Shown one piece after another: positions 57,631-64,000 of a stretch of DNA of 64,000 nt. This DNA comes from Alkalimonas collagenimarina (GTDB lineage Bacteria; Pseudomonadota; Gammaproteobacteria; Enterobacterales; Alteromonadaceae): positions 62,001-126,000 of the forward strand of contig NZ_JAUZVZ010000005.1 in NCBI RefSeq assembly GCF_030717845.1, given 5' to 3'. Position 1 is the first letter of the stretch, and each line of letters starts with the position of its first letter. The notes beneath the pieces were generated by a model, which saw nothing but the letters and a program-made list of their open reading frames with translations, was not told the origin of the DNA and ran no database searches. The position numbers and the translations under genes were made by a program.

Positions 57631-58566
57631 ATGAGACGACTCAGCAACAGATTGAAGAGCAAGCATACGCTGTACTGTGCATTACAGCCTGTTCGGCTGG
57701 TTATAGGGTTGTTGCTTACCCTGATTGTGTTAAGCCTAAGCGCATGTGCCAAGCGCTCAGAGCCTGCTCCTGTTGCTACCTTGCAGACCAGCCCACAGGG
57801 CTCTCGAGGGCCAATACAAGCCGAGCACTATCAGGTACAACGTGGTGATACTTTGTACTCGATTGCATTTCGGGCCGGTCAAGATTTTCGTACCCTGGCT
57901 CAACGCAACCAAATCAGCGCACCTTATGTGATCCATCCTGGTCAACAGTTGCGCATGACGGGAACTACCCCCTCAGCTACGACACCACCACGTAGCCAAG
58001 CCACCGTTGCACAAAGACCACCGCCAGTGGTCTCAACGAAACCGATTGCCTCTGTGCCTCAGCCCGTTGACTCTAGTGAAAAAAACAGCAAAACCGAGGC
58101 GGCAAAATCGGTTGCACCTAGCCCACAAACGGGGTATGTTCATAGAACACAAGCACAAAATTCAGAAAAAACGACGAACAATACCTCAACTGGAAACAGA
58201 TTACAATGGCAGTGGCCAACCCGAGGTACTATCCTCGCGCGCTTTTCTCATCAAGAGCACGGTAGTAAGGGGTTAAAAATAGCGGGTAGTAATGGTCAGC
58301 GGATCAATGCGGCCGAAGCAGGGCAAGTGGTGTATGCCGGTAATGCTCTGAGAGGTTATGGCAATCTGATTATTATTAAGCACAATGATGATTACCTGAG
58401 TGCTTATGCCCACAACAGCCGTTTGCTGGTTCGGGAGCAACAGCAAGTGAGCGCTGGTCAGCATATTGCGGATATGGGGAGTACAGAAGCGAGTCAGATA
58501 CAGTTGCATTTCGAAATTCGTTTTCGCGGTCAGTCTGTTGATCCGTTGCAATTTTTACCGAAATAA
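57631..58566 (+). CDS. nlpD: Murein hydrolase activator NlpD
   Basis: Outer-membrane lipoprotein that activates amidase AmiC at the septum. The 311-residue protein has a lipobox LSAC after a long basic N terminus, a LysM domain (about 69-112, HYQVQRGDTLYSIAFRAG), a Ser/Thr/Gln-rich linker, and a C-terminal LytM domain nearly identical to E. coli NlpD (YAGNALRGYGNLIIIKHNDDYLSAYAHN). Zinc ligands are lost (GLKIAG in place of HxxxD), so it is an activator, not a hydrolase. By analogy with E. coli, the main rpoS promoter probably lies inside it. Confidence 0.95.
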   Translation: MRRLSNRLKSKHTLYCALQPVRLVIGLLLTLIVLSLSACAKRSEPAPVATLQTSPQGSRGPIQAEHYQVQRGDTLYSIAFRAGQDFRTLAQRNQISAPYVIHPGQQLRMTGTTPSATTPPRSQATVAQRPPPVVSTKPIASVPQPVDSSEKNSKTEAAKSVAPSPQTGYVHRTQAQNSEKTTNNTSTGNRLQWQWPTRGTILARFSHQEHGSKGLKIAGSNGQRINAAEAGQVVYAGNALRGYGNLIIIKHNDDYLSAYAHNSRLLVREQQQVSAGQHIADMGSTEASQIQLHFEIRFRGQSVDPLQFLPK

Positions 58567-58684
58567 CACGAGTGAAAGCACAAAAACTATAAGAACAGAC
58601 GCTTGAATAAGAGCGCAGATTCAGGTCAGCAACCAGAAAAAAACTCGCTGAACCAATGAAACCCTATAGATGTGGGAGAAGGAT

Positions 58685-59683
58685 ATGGGATCAAAGGCAA
58701 TAAATGACCGCAGTGAAAATGCAGCAGATGATGTCAATGATGAGGTTTCATTGATGGATGCAGACGCAGAGCCAGATGCTGCCGCTTTATCAGAAGACGA
58801 CAATGATACCGATACCGATGATGTGTTTACTAAGGATGATAATTACCGGGCGCTCGATGCGACTCAGATTTACCTCGGCGAGATTGGTTTTTCTCCATTG
58901 CTCAGTGCGGAAGAAGAAGTCTACTTTTCCCGACTAGCGTTAAAAGGGGATGAAGCCGCCCGTAAACGCATGATTGAAAGCAATTTACGTCTGGTCGTGA
59001 AAATTGCCCGACGCTACATCAACCGGGGTTTGGCTTTGCTCGATTTGATTGAAGAAGGCAACTTAGGTTTGATCCGTGCGGTGGAAAAGTTTGATCCGGA
59101 GCGTGGCTTTCGTTTTTCAACGTATGCTACCTGGTGGATCCGACAAACTATTGAGCGGGCCATTATGAATCAGACCCGTACTATTCGGTTGCCCATTCAT
59201 GTTGTGAAAGAACTTAATATTTATTTACGTGCTGCCCGTGAGTTATCGCAAAAGCTGGATCATGAGCCAAGCGCGGAAGAAATCGCTGCATCCCTGGATA
59301 AACCGGTTGCCGAAGTACGAAAAATGCTGAAGCTCAATGAGCGTATTACCTCGGTAGATGGTCTGGCGGCAGGTGCCTCTGATAAGCAATTATTGGATGT
59401 TATTGCTGATGAAAAGGAGTTAGGGCCCGAAGCAGAGCTGCAAGATCAGGACATCAAGCAGCATTTGGTACTGTGGTTAGATGAGCTGAATCCTAAGCAA
59501 CGAGAAGTGTTGGCACGTCGTTTTGGCTTGCTGGGCTATGAACCCTCTACTTTGGAAGATGTTGGCCATGAAATCGGCTTAACGCGCGAGCGGGTTCGGC
59601 AAATTCAGGTAGAAGCGTTACGACGCTTAAAAGAAATTGTCACCCACCAAGGGCTAAATGTCGAAACCTTGTTTCAGGATTAG
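58685..59683 (+). CDS. rpoS: Stationary-phase sigma factor RpoS
   Basis: Master sigma factor of stationary phase and general stress, 332 residues. After an acidic N terminus (about 1-55), region 1.2 ([16 protein letters not shown]), region 2 ([60 protein letters not shown]), region 3 and region 4 ([28 protein letters not shown]) are intact. The ATG at 58685 has a strong GAGAAGGA; an in-frame ATG at 58670 would lack one. Follows nlpD by 118 bp. Confidence 0.97.
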   Translation: MGSKAINDRSENAADDVNDEVSLMDADAEPDAAALSEDDNDTDTDDVFTKDDNYRALDATQIYLGEIGFSPLLSAEEEVYFSRLALKGDEAARKRMIESNLRLVVKIARRYINRGLALLDLIEEGNLGLIRAVEKFDPERGFRFSTYATWWIRQTIERAIMNQTRTIRLPIHVVKELNIYLRAARELSQKLDHEPSAEEIAASLDKPVAEVRKMLKLNERITSVDGLAAGASDKQLLDVIADEKELGPEAELQDQDIKQHLVLWLDELNPKQREVLARRFGLLGYEPSTLEDVGHEIGLTRERVRQIQVEALRRLKEIVTHQGLNVETLFQD

Positions 59684-59733
59684 TGCTCATTGACAAACCA
59701 ACGCTATTATGTAGCTGTTGCACAACCTTCATT

Positions 59734-59767
59734 GGAGCATGAGCTTTTTATTTCAAGCTCATGCTCC
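59734..59767. repeat. 13-bp perfect inverted repeat at the island edge
   Basis: GGAGCATGAGCTT (59734-59746) and AAGCTCATGCTCC (59755-59767) are exact complements around an 8-base loop. Neither side has a T-run outside the stem, so it is not a standard intrinsic terminator, though it lies between the convergent rpoS and island genes and may stabilise 3' ends. It contains the stop codon of the membrane-protein gene at 59759. Confidence 0.75.
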
Positions 59768-60079
59768 CTCTGGTGTGTTAACAACAGACTTCTCAAGGGG
59801 AGATGCTTGAGCCATAGCCCGAAGCATTAAAGGTGCTGAAACCCCAACATTCACAGCCAAAATCGGGCTTAAGAAAGTATCTGAAGAAACATACACATAA
59901 GCTAAGCCTCCGCCAAGTATAGGTAAAACAACGAAAGGCACCCAATAGACCCAATCCTTCAAATCAGGACGTTCCACGGCAGGCAGCTTATGTAGCTCGG
60001 CTAGCTCCAAAAGTTTTATGGAGAATGCTCCGCCCATTGCAAACCAAACAGAAGAACTAATAACGCTTAGAAACTCCAC
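59759..60079 (-). CDS. Small membrane protein downstream of the subtilase gene
   Basis: Unrecognised 106-residue protein. Three hydrophobic segments are visible (about 5-25, 44-66 and 70-92), the middle one being WVYWVPFVVLPILGGGLAYV. The start is GTG 60079 with GAGGAG nine bases upstream, inside the end of the previous gene, so translation is probably coupled. It lies only 4 bp after the winged-helix gene and is last of four same-strand genes. A membrane effector or anchor for the system is possible; nothing proves it. Confidence 0.72.
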   Translation of the reverse strand: MEFLSVISSSVWFAMGGAFSIKLLELAELHKLPAVERPDLKDWVYWVPFVVLPILGGGLAYVYVSSDTFLSPILAVNVGVSAPLMLRAMAQASPLEKSVVNTPEGA

Positions 60080-60083
60080 AATA

Positions 60084-60347
60084 TTAGGCTCCTCTATTTC
60101 TGATTACAGATGAAAGGCGTAATCCAATTCCAGTGCGACCCCTATAATTTTCCCTTGAAGTATAGAGCGTCTCACCCTTTAAATTGCGAGCTGAAGATTT
60201 TACTATCTCATCCCCATGTAAGGACAAGTAGATGCGAACATCTTCTTGGCTAACATTACTTTCTGTTGCTACACCTTGAATCGTTCTCCATTCATATTTT
60301 TTATTTTCAAAAGCTTTCTTAATTCGCTTTTCAATCTGCTCATCCAC
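60084..60347 (-). CDS. Small winged-helix protein downstream of the subtilase gene
   Basis: An 87-residue basic protein. The first 60 residues read as a winged helix-turn-helix: helix 1 (IEKRIKKAFE), YEWRTIQGVATESN, recognition helix VSQEDVRIYLSLHG, then a wing KGETLYTSRENYRGR. It lacks a membrane helix. It lies 46 bp after the subtilase stop and 4 bp before the membrane-protein gene. It could be a transcription regulator of the locus or an adaptor that reads a processed peptide or DNA. Not a shadow frame: composition and motifs are coherent. Confidence 0.72.
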   Translation of the reverse strand: MDEQIEKRIKKAFENKKYEWRTIQGVATESNVSQEDVRIYLSLHGDEIVKSSARNLKGETLYTSRENYRGRTGIGLRLSSVIRNRGA

Positions 60348-60393
60348 GGAAAAACTCCAATATCAAATACGGTAACAGTCGTATATATAATAC

Positions 60394-62583
60394 TTATTGA
60401 ATCCTGACTCTATTAGAAACCTTAACAGCTTGCAGAGTCTGATTCTGTTGTAAAACCATGTTGTAAGTCTTGGTTTCACCTTCTGCACGTATCGATAGAA
60501 TTAATGAATAACCGAGTGGTGATTTTGTGCCAGTTGAATCACCACCTTTTTCTCTTGCATGATATTTCACATCGAACACTGGGGCAGAAAGTGTAGACTT
60601 TTTGAACCTGTGAGATTTTGAAATACATGTTTCCCACTTGTGAGCATCCTCTCTCAATGTCTCTTCAGTTTCATACAAATTATCTGTAGAAAAAAATGTT
60701 TTTGTATCCGCATGATCTGCGCCATCTTTTACTTTATCTTCATTTGCTCGAAATGTGACGACTAATCCGCTTCGGGTATAATGAAGGGGATGCTCAGGAT
60801 CCACATTAGCGTTAAAACAAAAAGTTGCTTTCAAGTGGATCCATTTGCAGTTTGCTCCTTCGGGAATAGGTATTGGAATTCTCAAGTGTTGAGAAGCTTT
60901 TAATTCGCCTTGATAAACAATAATAGCCTCATCATCTTTGCACTCTATAACTTCCTCAGGCGAATTTGGTAACCTTCCCCAACCGACATCAGTAATTTCT
61001 TTATCCTCCCTGACTGCATGGTGGATCATCAAAGCTTTTACAGTGGATGTACTTAAAGCAAAGTCAGTTATTGCATCAATACCCGCAGCAACTCTTAGAG
61101 CATATGGAGACGCATAGCTAGTGCCTTGAGTGCCAATAATCGAGTGGGTTTGTGGGGAATAGACTTTGAATAAATCATCGTCTGAACCCCCAAAAATGAT
61201 GCCATCAGGTTTTACCATCCCAGGGCTTCTTCCTGGCCCCTTGCAACTATATGTTGCTCGATCCCAATTTTCATTGTTAGTGCTTGCAGAGCCGACTGCA
61301 AAACAGTTCACCATATCGCTAGGCGGTTGAATACGCGCATAACCTCCTTCTAAGTCTCCATCATTTCCAACAGCTACAGTGGCGAAACAATGACCATCTT
61401 GCAGCAATGAATCGATTACAGAGGTCCAAACATGCACGTCATCATCTTCCACTGGTAATCGAGGACCTAAACTCAGATTGACATATTTATATATCTTCTT
61501 TTTTAAGACAGTCTCTATTCGTGTTAACACATCAAATAAATCAGGATCTGAATCTTCTGGAGACAAAACTCTTACTATATCTACGTTTGTATAAGGAGCT
61601 TGAAAGGATTTATTGTTAGCATCATATGGACCGAATAAATAAGTTGCGCAGACTTCACCACCATGAGCTAATAAACCTGGATGTGAACTAGTTACATCGG
61701 GGGGAATGAATTCATTAACCCAAGGTAGAATAACGTTATCAGAACTAAGGCCACCATCAAAAATACAGACCTTAAAGTCGTGATTTAAAGGCTGGTATTC
61801 AGGTAATGTGAATGCTTCATTTATCGTGGCACGAATTGCATCAGGCCTATTTATCCGCAGTTTTGGAACACTTCTTAGCACCCGTAAATGAGAAAATTCA
61901 GCTAGCGCTGTTTCTAGCCCTTTAGGTAAAAGCACTGGAAGAAATGTTAGCCCACCCACTGACTTAGAACGCACCCAGTCTACATGGCCCCCTAAAGAGG
62001 TAGCGTACTCTGTAAAAGATTTATGAACTGGCTCGTCAATTGATTCCGCATGCAAAACAACCTCCAGTTTTAGGTTGTCTGAGTCTTCATCAATAGCTTT
62101 TATTTTCTCGATGGCGCTAAATGAGCTTACTTCTTCAATAGATCTGATAATTGTTTCTGTTATTTCTGGAAGGTGATCATGCGCTATACTGTTTAACATT
62201 GCTTCAAACGTTGTGCGACTTCCAGAAACAAAAATACATGATGCCAACCCTTCCTCTGGGTGTTTCGTTACTGCCCACTTGCGTGGTTTAACCTTAACTG
62301 ACTTTGAACCAACATCCTTAATTCCAAACTTTTTAAAAAGTTGAGTTGGATAGTATGATTTTGCAAGATAAGAAGGGTGCTGTATGAACTTTATAACTAC
62401 TTCCCCATTTGCGCATTGCTGTACCGGCTTCGAATCAATTTCTTTAATTATGCGAGCTAGATCAGAAACAAGCTTATCGCGAGCCTCTGCAAATGAGTAT
62501 GGGTGAGCTTTGGGTCCAGATCCTGATTTTATTTCTACGCGTCTAGTTAGCGTTTCACCATAGCCAATTATAAAGTTCTTCAT
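60394..62583 (-). CDS. ietS: Cytoplasmic subtilase, IetS-type
   Basis: Serine protease of 729 residues with no signal peptide. A large N-terminal region (about 1-260) opens MKNFIIGYGE and has SGPKAHPYSFAEARDKL and HPSYLAKSYYPTQLF. The S8 catalytic domain (about 265-520) has Asp276 (CIFDGGLS), His307 (AHGGEVCATYLFG), oxyanion Asn407 (VAVGNDG) and Ser489 (GTSYASPYALR). The usual HGT is replaced by HGG. The C-terminal 200 residues are probably a beta-rich domain. It lies 11 bp after the ATPase gene with AAGGA before the ATG. The ATPase-protease pair matches IetAS, known from a Ti-plasmid stability locus and counted among antiphage systems. Confidence 0.9.
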   Translation of the reverse strand: MKNFIIGYGETLTRRVEIKSGSGPKAHPYSFAEARDKLVSDLARIIKEIDSKPVQQCANGEVVIKFIQHPSYLAKSYYPTQLFKKFGIKDVGSKSVKVKPRKWAVTKHPEEGLASCIFVSGSRTTFEAMLNSIAHDHLPEITETIIRSIEEVSSFSAIEKIKAIDEDSDNLKLEVVLHAESIDEPVHKSFTEYATSLGGHVDWVRSKSVGGLTFLPVLLPKGLETALAEFSHLRVLRSVPKLRINRPDAIRATINEAFTLPEYQPLNHDFKVCIFDGGLSSDNVILPWVNEFIPPDVTSSHPGLLAHGGEVCATYLFGPYDANNKSFQAPYTNVDIVRVLSPEDSDPDLFDVLTRIETVLKKKIYKYVNLSLGPRLPVEDDDVHVWTSVIDSLLQDGHCFATVAVGNDGDLEGGYARIQPPSDMVNCFAVGSASTNNENWDRATYSCKGPGRSPGMVKPDGIIFGGSDDDLFKVYSPQTHSIIGTQGTSYASPYALRVAAGIDAITDFALSTSTVKALMIHHAVREDKEITDVGWGRLPNSPEEVIECKDDEAIIVYQGELKASQHLRIPIPIPEGANCKWIHLKATFCFNANVDPEHPLHYTRSGLVVTFRANEDKVKDGADHADTKTFFSTDNLYETEETLREDAHKWETCISKSHRFKKSTLSAPVFDVKYHAREKGGDSTGTKSPLGYSLILSIRAEGETKTYNMVLQQNQTLQAVKVSNRVRIQ

Positions 62584-62594
62584 GTGAGCGGTCC

Positions 62595-63683
62595 TTATGC
62601 TTGAATGTTTTCTTCCAATACCTTTTTAACAGTCGGTCGACTAATGTTAAGTATGCTAGAAATTGAACGCTGAGATTCCCCTTTTTTATGAAGTCTTATA
62701 ATCCAATTATTTCTCTCTTCTTTAGACATTGAACTAAGATCTTTATCAGTCAACATACTAATACCATCTGTATTCGCTTCCCTAATTTTCAAATTAAAAT
62801 TTGAAATAATACTTTCTCGCTTAGCTTGTCGTAGCTCTCTATCAATATTACTAAATGACATCCCTGCGAAGTGCTTTGCAATCCTGCCACTTTTTAATGC
62901 TTCAGGCCAATATTCGACAAGATATTTCTCAATGATTTCTATTGAGGGCATTGGGAACTCTATCTCTACATCAAAACGTCTCCATATAGCAGGGTCCAAC
63001 AGCTCACTGTGGTTAGTTGCTGCAATAAGTAAAGAGTTAGGTGGCCAGTCATCTATTGCTTGAAGTAAAACTGTAACTAAACGCTTTAATTCACCTAGCT
63101 CCCTGTCATCATCCCTTCGCTTAGCAATTGCGTCAAACTCATCCAAGAGTAAGACACAAGGAGTAGACATCGCATGCTCTAAAACAGCTCTAACATTACT
63201 ACCTGTCTTACCAAGAAAACTGCTCATGACTGTCGCTAAATCAAGAGTAAAGAGAGGTAAGCCTAAATTTTTAGCTAGCCAGCGCGCAGACATCGTCTTT
63301 CCAACTCCTGGAGCACCTTTAAAGATCACCGAGCGAGCAGGGAAAATTCCCTCTCTCAGCAATTCTTCTGTATGGCGTCGTTCCAGTAAAATTTGTTCAA
63401 GTGATTCTTCAACATCACTCGCAAATACAGGAGCGGTATCAAGCAAAATAGGATCTTCAACTCTGACTAAAGTCTGTCTCGTATCAGCATCTAACGGTAA
63501 AGGTTTGCTTTTCAGGCCTGTGCTTCTTGTTGCAACAAATTGCAGTCTATTAGTAATATCTTGATATAAAATAGAATTTACAGTCCTAATTTTGGAGGCA
63601 AACTGTCTAACTGCTATCTGTCCTAAGTTCTCGTTGCCACTCAAAGCTGCGTCAATCAACTTTAAAATTATTTTATCTTCCAT
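62595..63683 (-). CDS. ietA: AAA+ ATPase, IetA-type, with C-terminal helix-turn-helix
   Basis: A 362-residue AAA+ protein, first gene of the island operon. The N-terminal about 85 residues are helical. The AAA module has Walker A GAPGVGKT at 123-130, Walker B LLLDEFD at 178-184, sensor 1 Asn224 (AATN) and paired arginines at 235-236 (WRRFD), and helical lid to about 295. Residues about 326-360 (RLHKKGESQRSISSILNISRPTVKKVLE) form a resolvase-like HTH. In IetAS the ATPase is thought to partner or restrain the protease. AT-rich codon use contrasts with the upstream core genes, which suggests transfer. Confidence 0.9.
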   Translation of the reverse strand: MEDKIILKLIDAALSGNENLGQIAVRQFASKIRTVNSILYQDITNRLQFVATRSTGLKSKPLPLDADTRQTLVRVEDPILLDTAPVFASDVEESLEQILLERRHTEELLREGIFPARSVIFKGAPGVGKTMSARWLAKNLGLPLFTLDLATVMSSFLGKTGSNVRAVLEHAMSTPCVLLLDEFDAIAKRRDDDRELGELKRLVTVLLQAIDDWPPNSLLIAATNHSELLDPAIWRRFDVEIEFPMPSIEIIEKYLVEYWPEALKSGRIAKHFAGMSFSNIDRELRQAKRESIISNFNLKIREANTDGISMLTDKDLSSMSKEERNNWIIRLHKKGESQRSISSILNISRPTVKKVLEENIQA

Positions 63684-63690
63684 AAATCAC

Positions 63691-63950
63691 CTAGGCTGGT
63701 AAGCTTTATTGGCTGAATCGGTAAAAATCACCAAAACTTTACCACAAAAACTTACCGATCGCATGGATTTCCAGAGATTTTTTTACCAAAAAAAGTCGGG
63801 TGGTTATTTTTTGGCAAGGTGAAGAGTCCGCTTGTTCTCCGCGAGTTTAATAACCGCGTCTAATCATCAAACACTTTCAATATCAATTTGGTTGGAGCTA
63901 GGCTAATACCAGCTCCATAGCTGATTGTTTGCGAATATCTACCAGCCTAG
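63691..63950. repeat. Long-range 11-bp inverted repeat with nested hairpin
   Basis: CTAGGCTGGTA (63691-63701) is an exact complement of TACCAGCCTAG (63940-63950). A smaller hairpin, TGGAGCT (63893-63899) and AGCTCCA (63911-63917), lies inside. Origin unknown: structured RNA, recombination site or decayed element ends. Confidence 0.5.
63698..63787 (-). promoter_or_regulatory. Cluster of five GGTAA/TTACC words upstream of ietA
   Basis: GGTAA at 63698 and 63720, TTACC at 63739, 63752 and 63783. Two of them form an 8-bp inverted repeat ATCGGTAA ... TTACCGAT (63717-63724 and 63752-63759). The position 15-104 bp upstream of the ATPase start fits an operator for an autoregulator, perhaps the HTH of IetA or the small winged-helix protein. 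Confidence 0.4.
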
Positions 63951-64000
63951 ATAAGATGCAGACATAAAAAAGGTACTTTAATCAGATAAATTTTTATGAC

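Larger units (their letters stand above)
63684..64000. other. Noncoding region upstream of the ATPase gene
   Basis: 317 bp to the window end with no reading frame of note. It contains a cluster of GGTAA/TTACC words next to the ATPase gene, an 11-bp inverted repeat near its ends and a 7-bp hairpin. Probably the promoter of the island, and possibly its far boundary, which lies beyond the window. Confidence 0.6.

Noticed and set aside
63226-63564. Plus-strand frame opposite the ATPase gene
   Set aside because: Antisense shadow of the Walker A region; low-complexity Ser/Thr/Lys translation.

Overview
The window is 64 kb of chromosome from a Gram-negative gammaproteobacterium. Core gene order (queA-tgt-yajC-secD-secF; ftsB-ispD-ispF-truD-surE-pcm-nlpD-rpoS), OxyR with its redox cysteines and a PhoB/PhoR pair of Vibrio/Alteromonas/Shewanella style point to the Alteromonadales or relatives (Alkalimonas/Rheinheimera-like). 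The genus is an inference; no rRNA, tRNA, CRISPR array or insertion sequence was found.

Region 1 (1-19.8 kb) is a phosphate island. It holds the 3' end of a pst operon (pstC'-pstA-pstB-phoU), a porin, phoB-phoR, a tag-ppx-ppk group on the minus strand, gcvR, a second complete pst operon (pstS-like, pstC2, pstA2, pstB2, phoU2) and a Na+/phosphate cotransporter with a PhoU-like tail. Pho boxes are readable by eye before the porin and phoB: 11-bp-phased TGTCAT-like repeats followed exactly 10 nt later by GATAAT. A weaker one precedes ppk and a degenerate one precedes the second pst operon. Uptake, sensing and polyphosphate storage therefore appear to form one PhoB-centred module.

Region 2 (19.8-46 kb) mixes housekeeping and accessory genes: a secreted subtilisin-like protease with a Fur-like site, oxyR, the queA-tgt-yajC-secDF cluster, a rhodanese, suhB, dusC, two large lipoproteins, a two-gene ABC exporter, several small DUF proteins, a universal stress protein, and a divergent ECF sigma factor/Ser-Thr kinase-TPR pair.

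Region 3 (46-52 kb) is a caa3-type cytochrome c oxidase operon: subunit II with two fused cytochrome c domains, subunit I, two different subunit III-like proteins, subunit IV and a Sco copper chaperone. Region 4 (52-59.7 kb) is the conserved ftsB-to-rpoS block, with a DUF368/PopT gene between pcm and nlpD.

Region 5 (59.7-64 kb), just downstream of rpoS, is an AT-richer accessory island on the minus strand. It has an AAA+ ATPase and a cytoplasmic subtilase, the two components of an IetAS-type system (first described as a Ti-plasmid stability locus and later listed among antiphage systems), followed in the same orientation by a tightly linked winged-helix protein and a small membrane protein. 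The ATPase carries a C-terminal helix-turn-helix and its upstream region has a cluster of GGTAA/TTACC words and nested inverted repeats. This four-gene version is the best candidate in the window for an under-described system.
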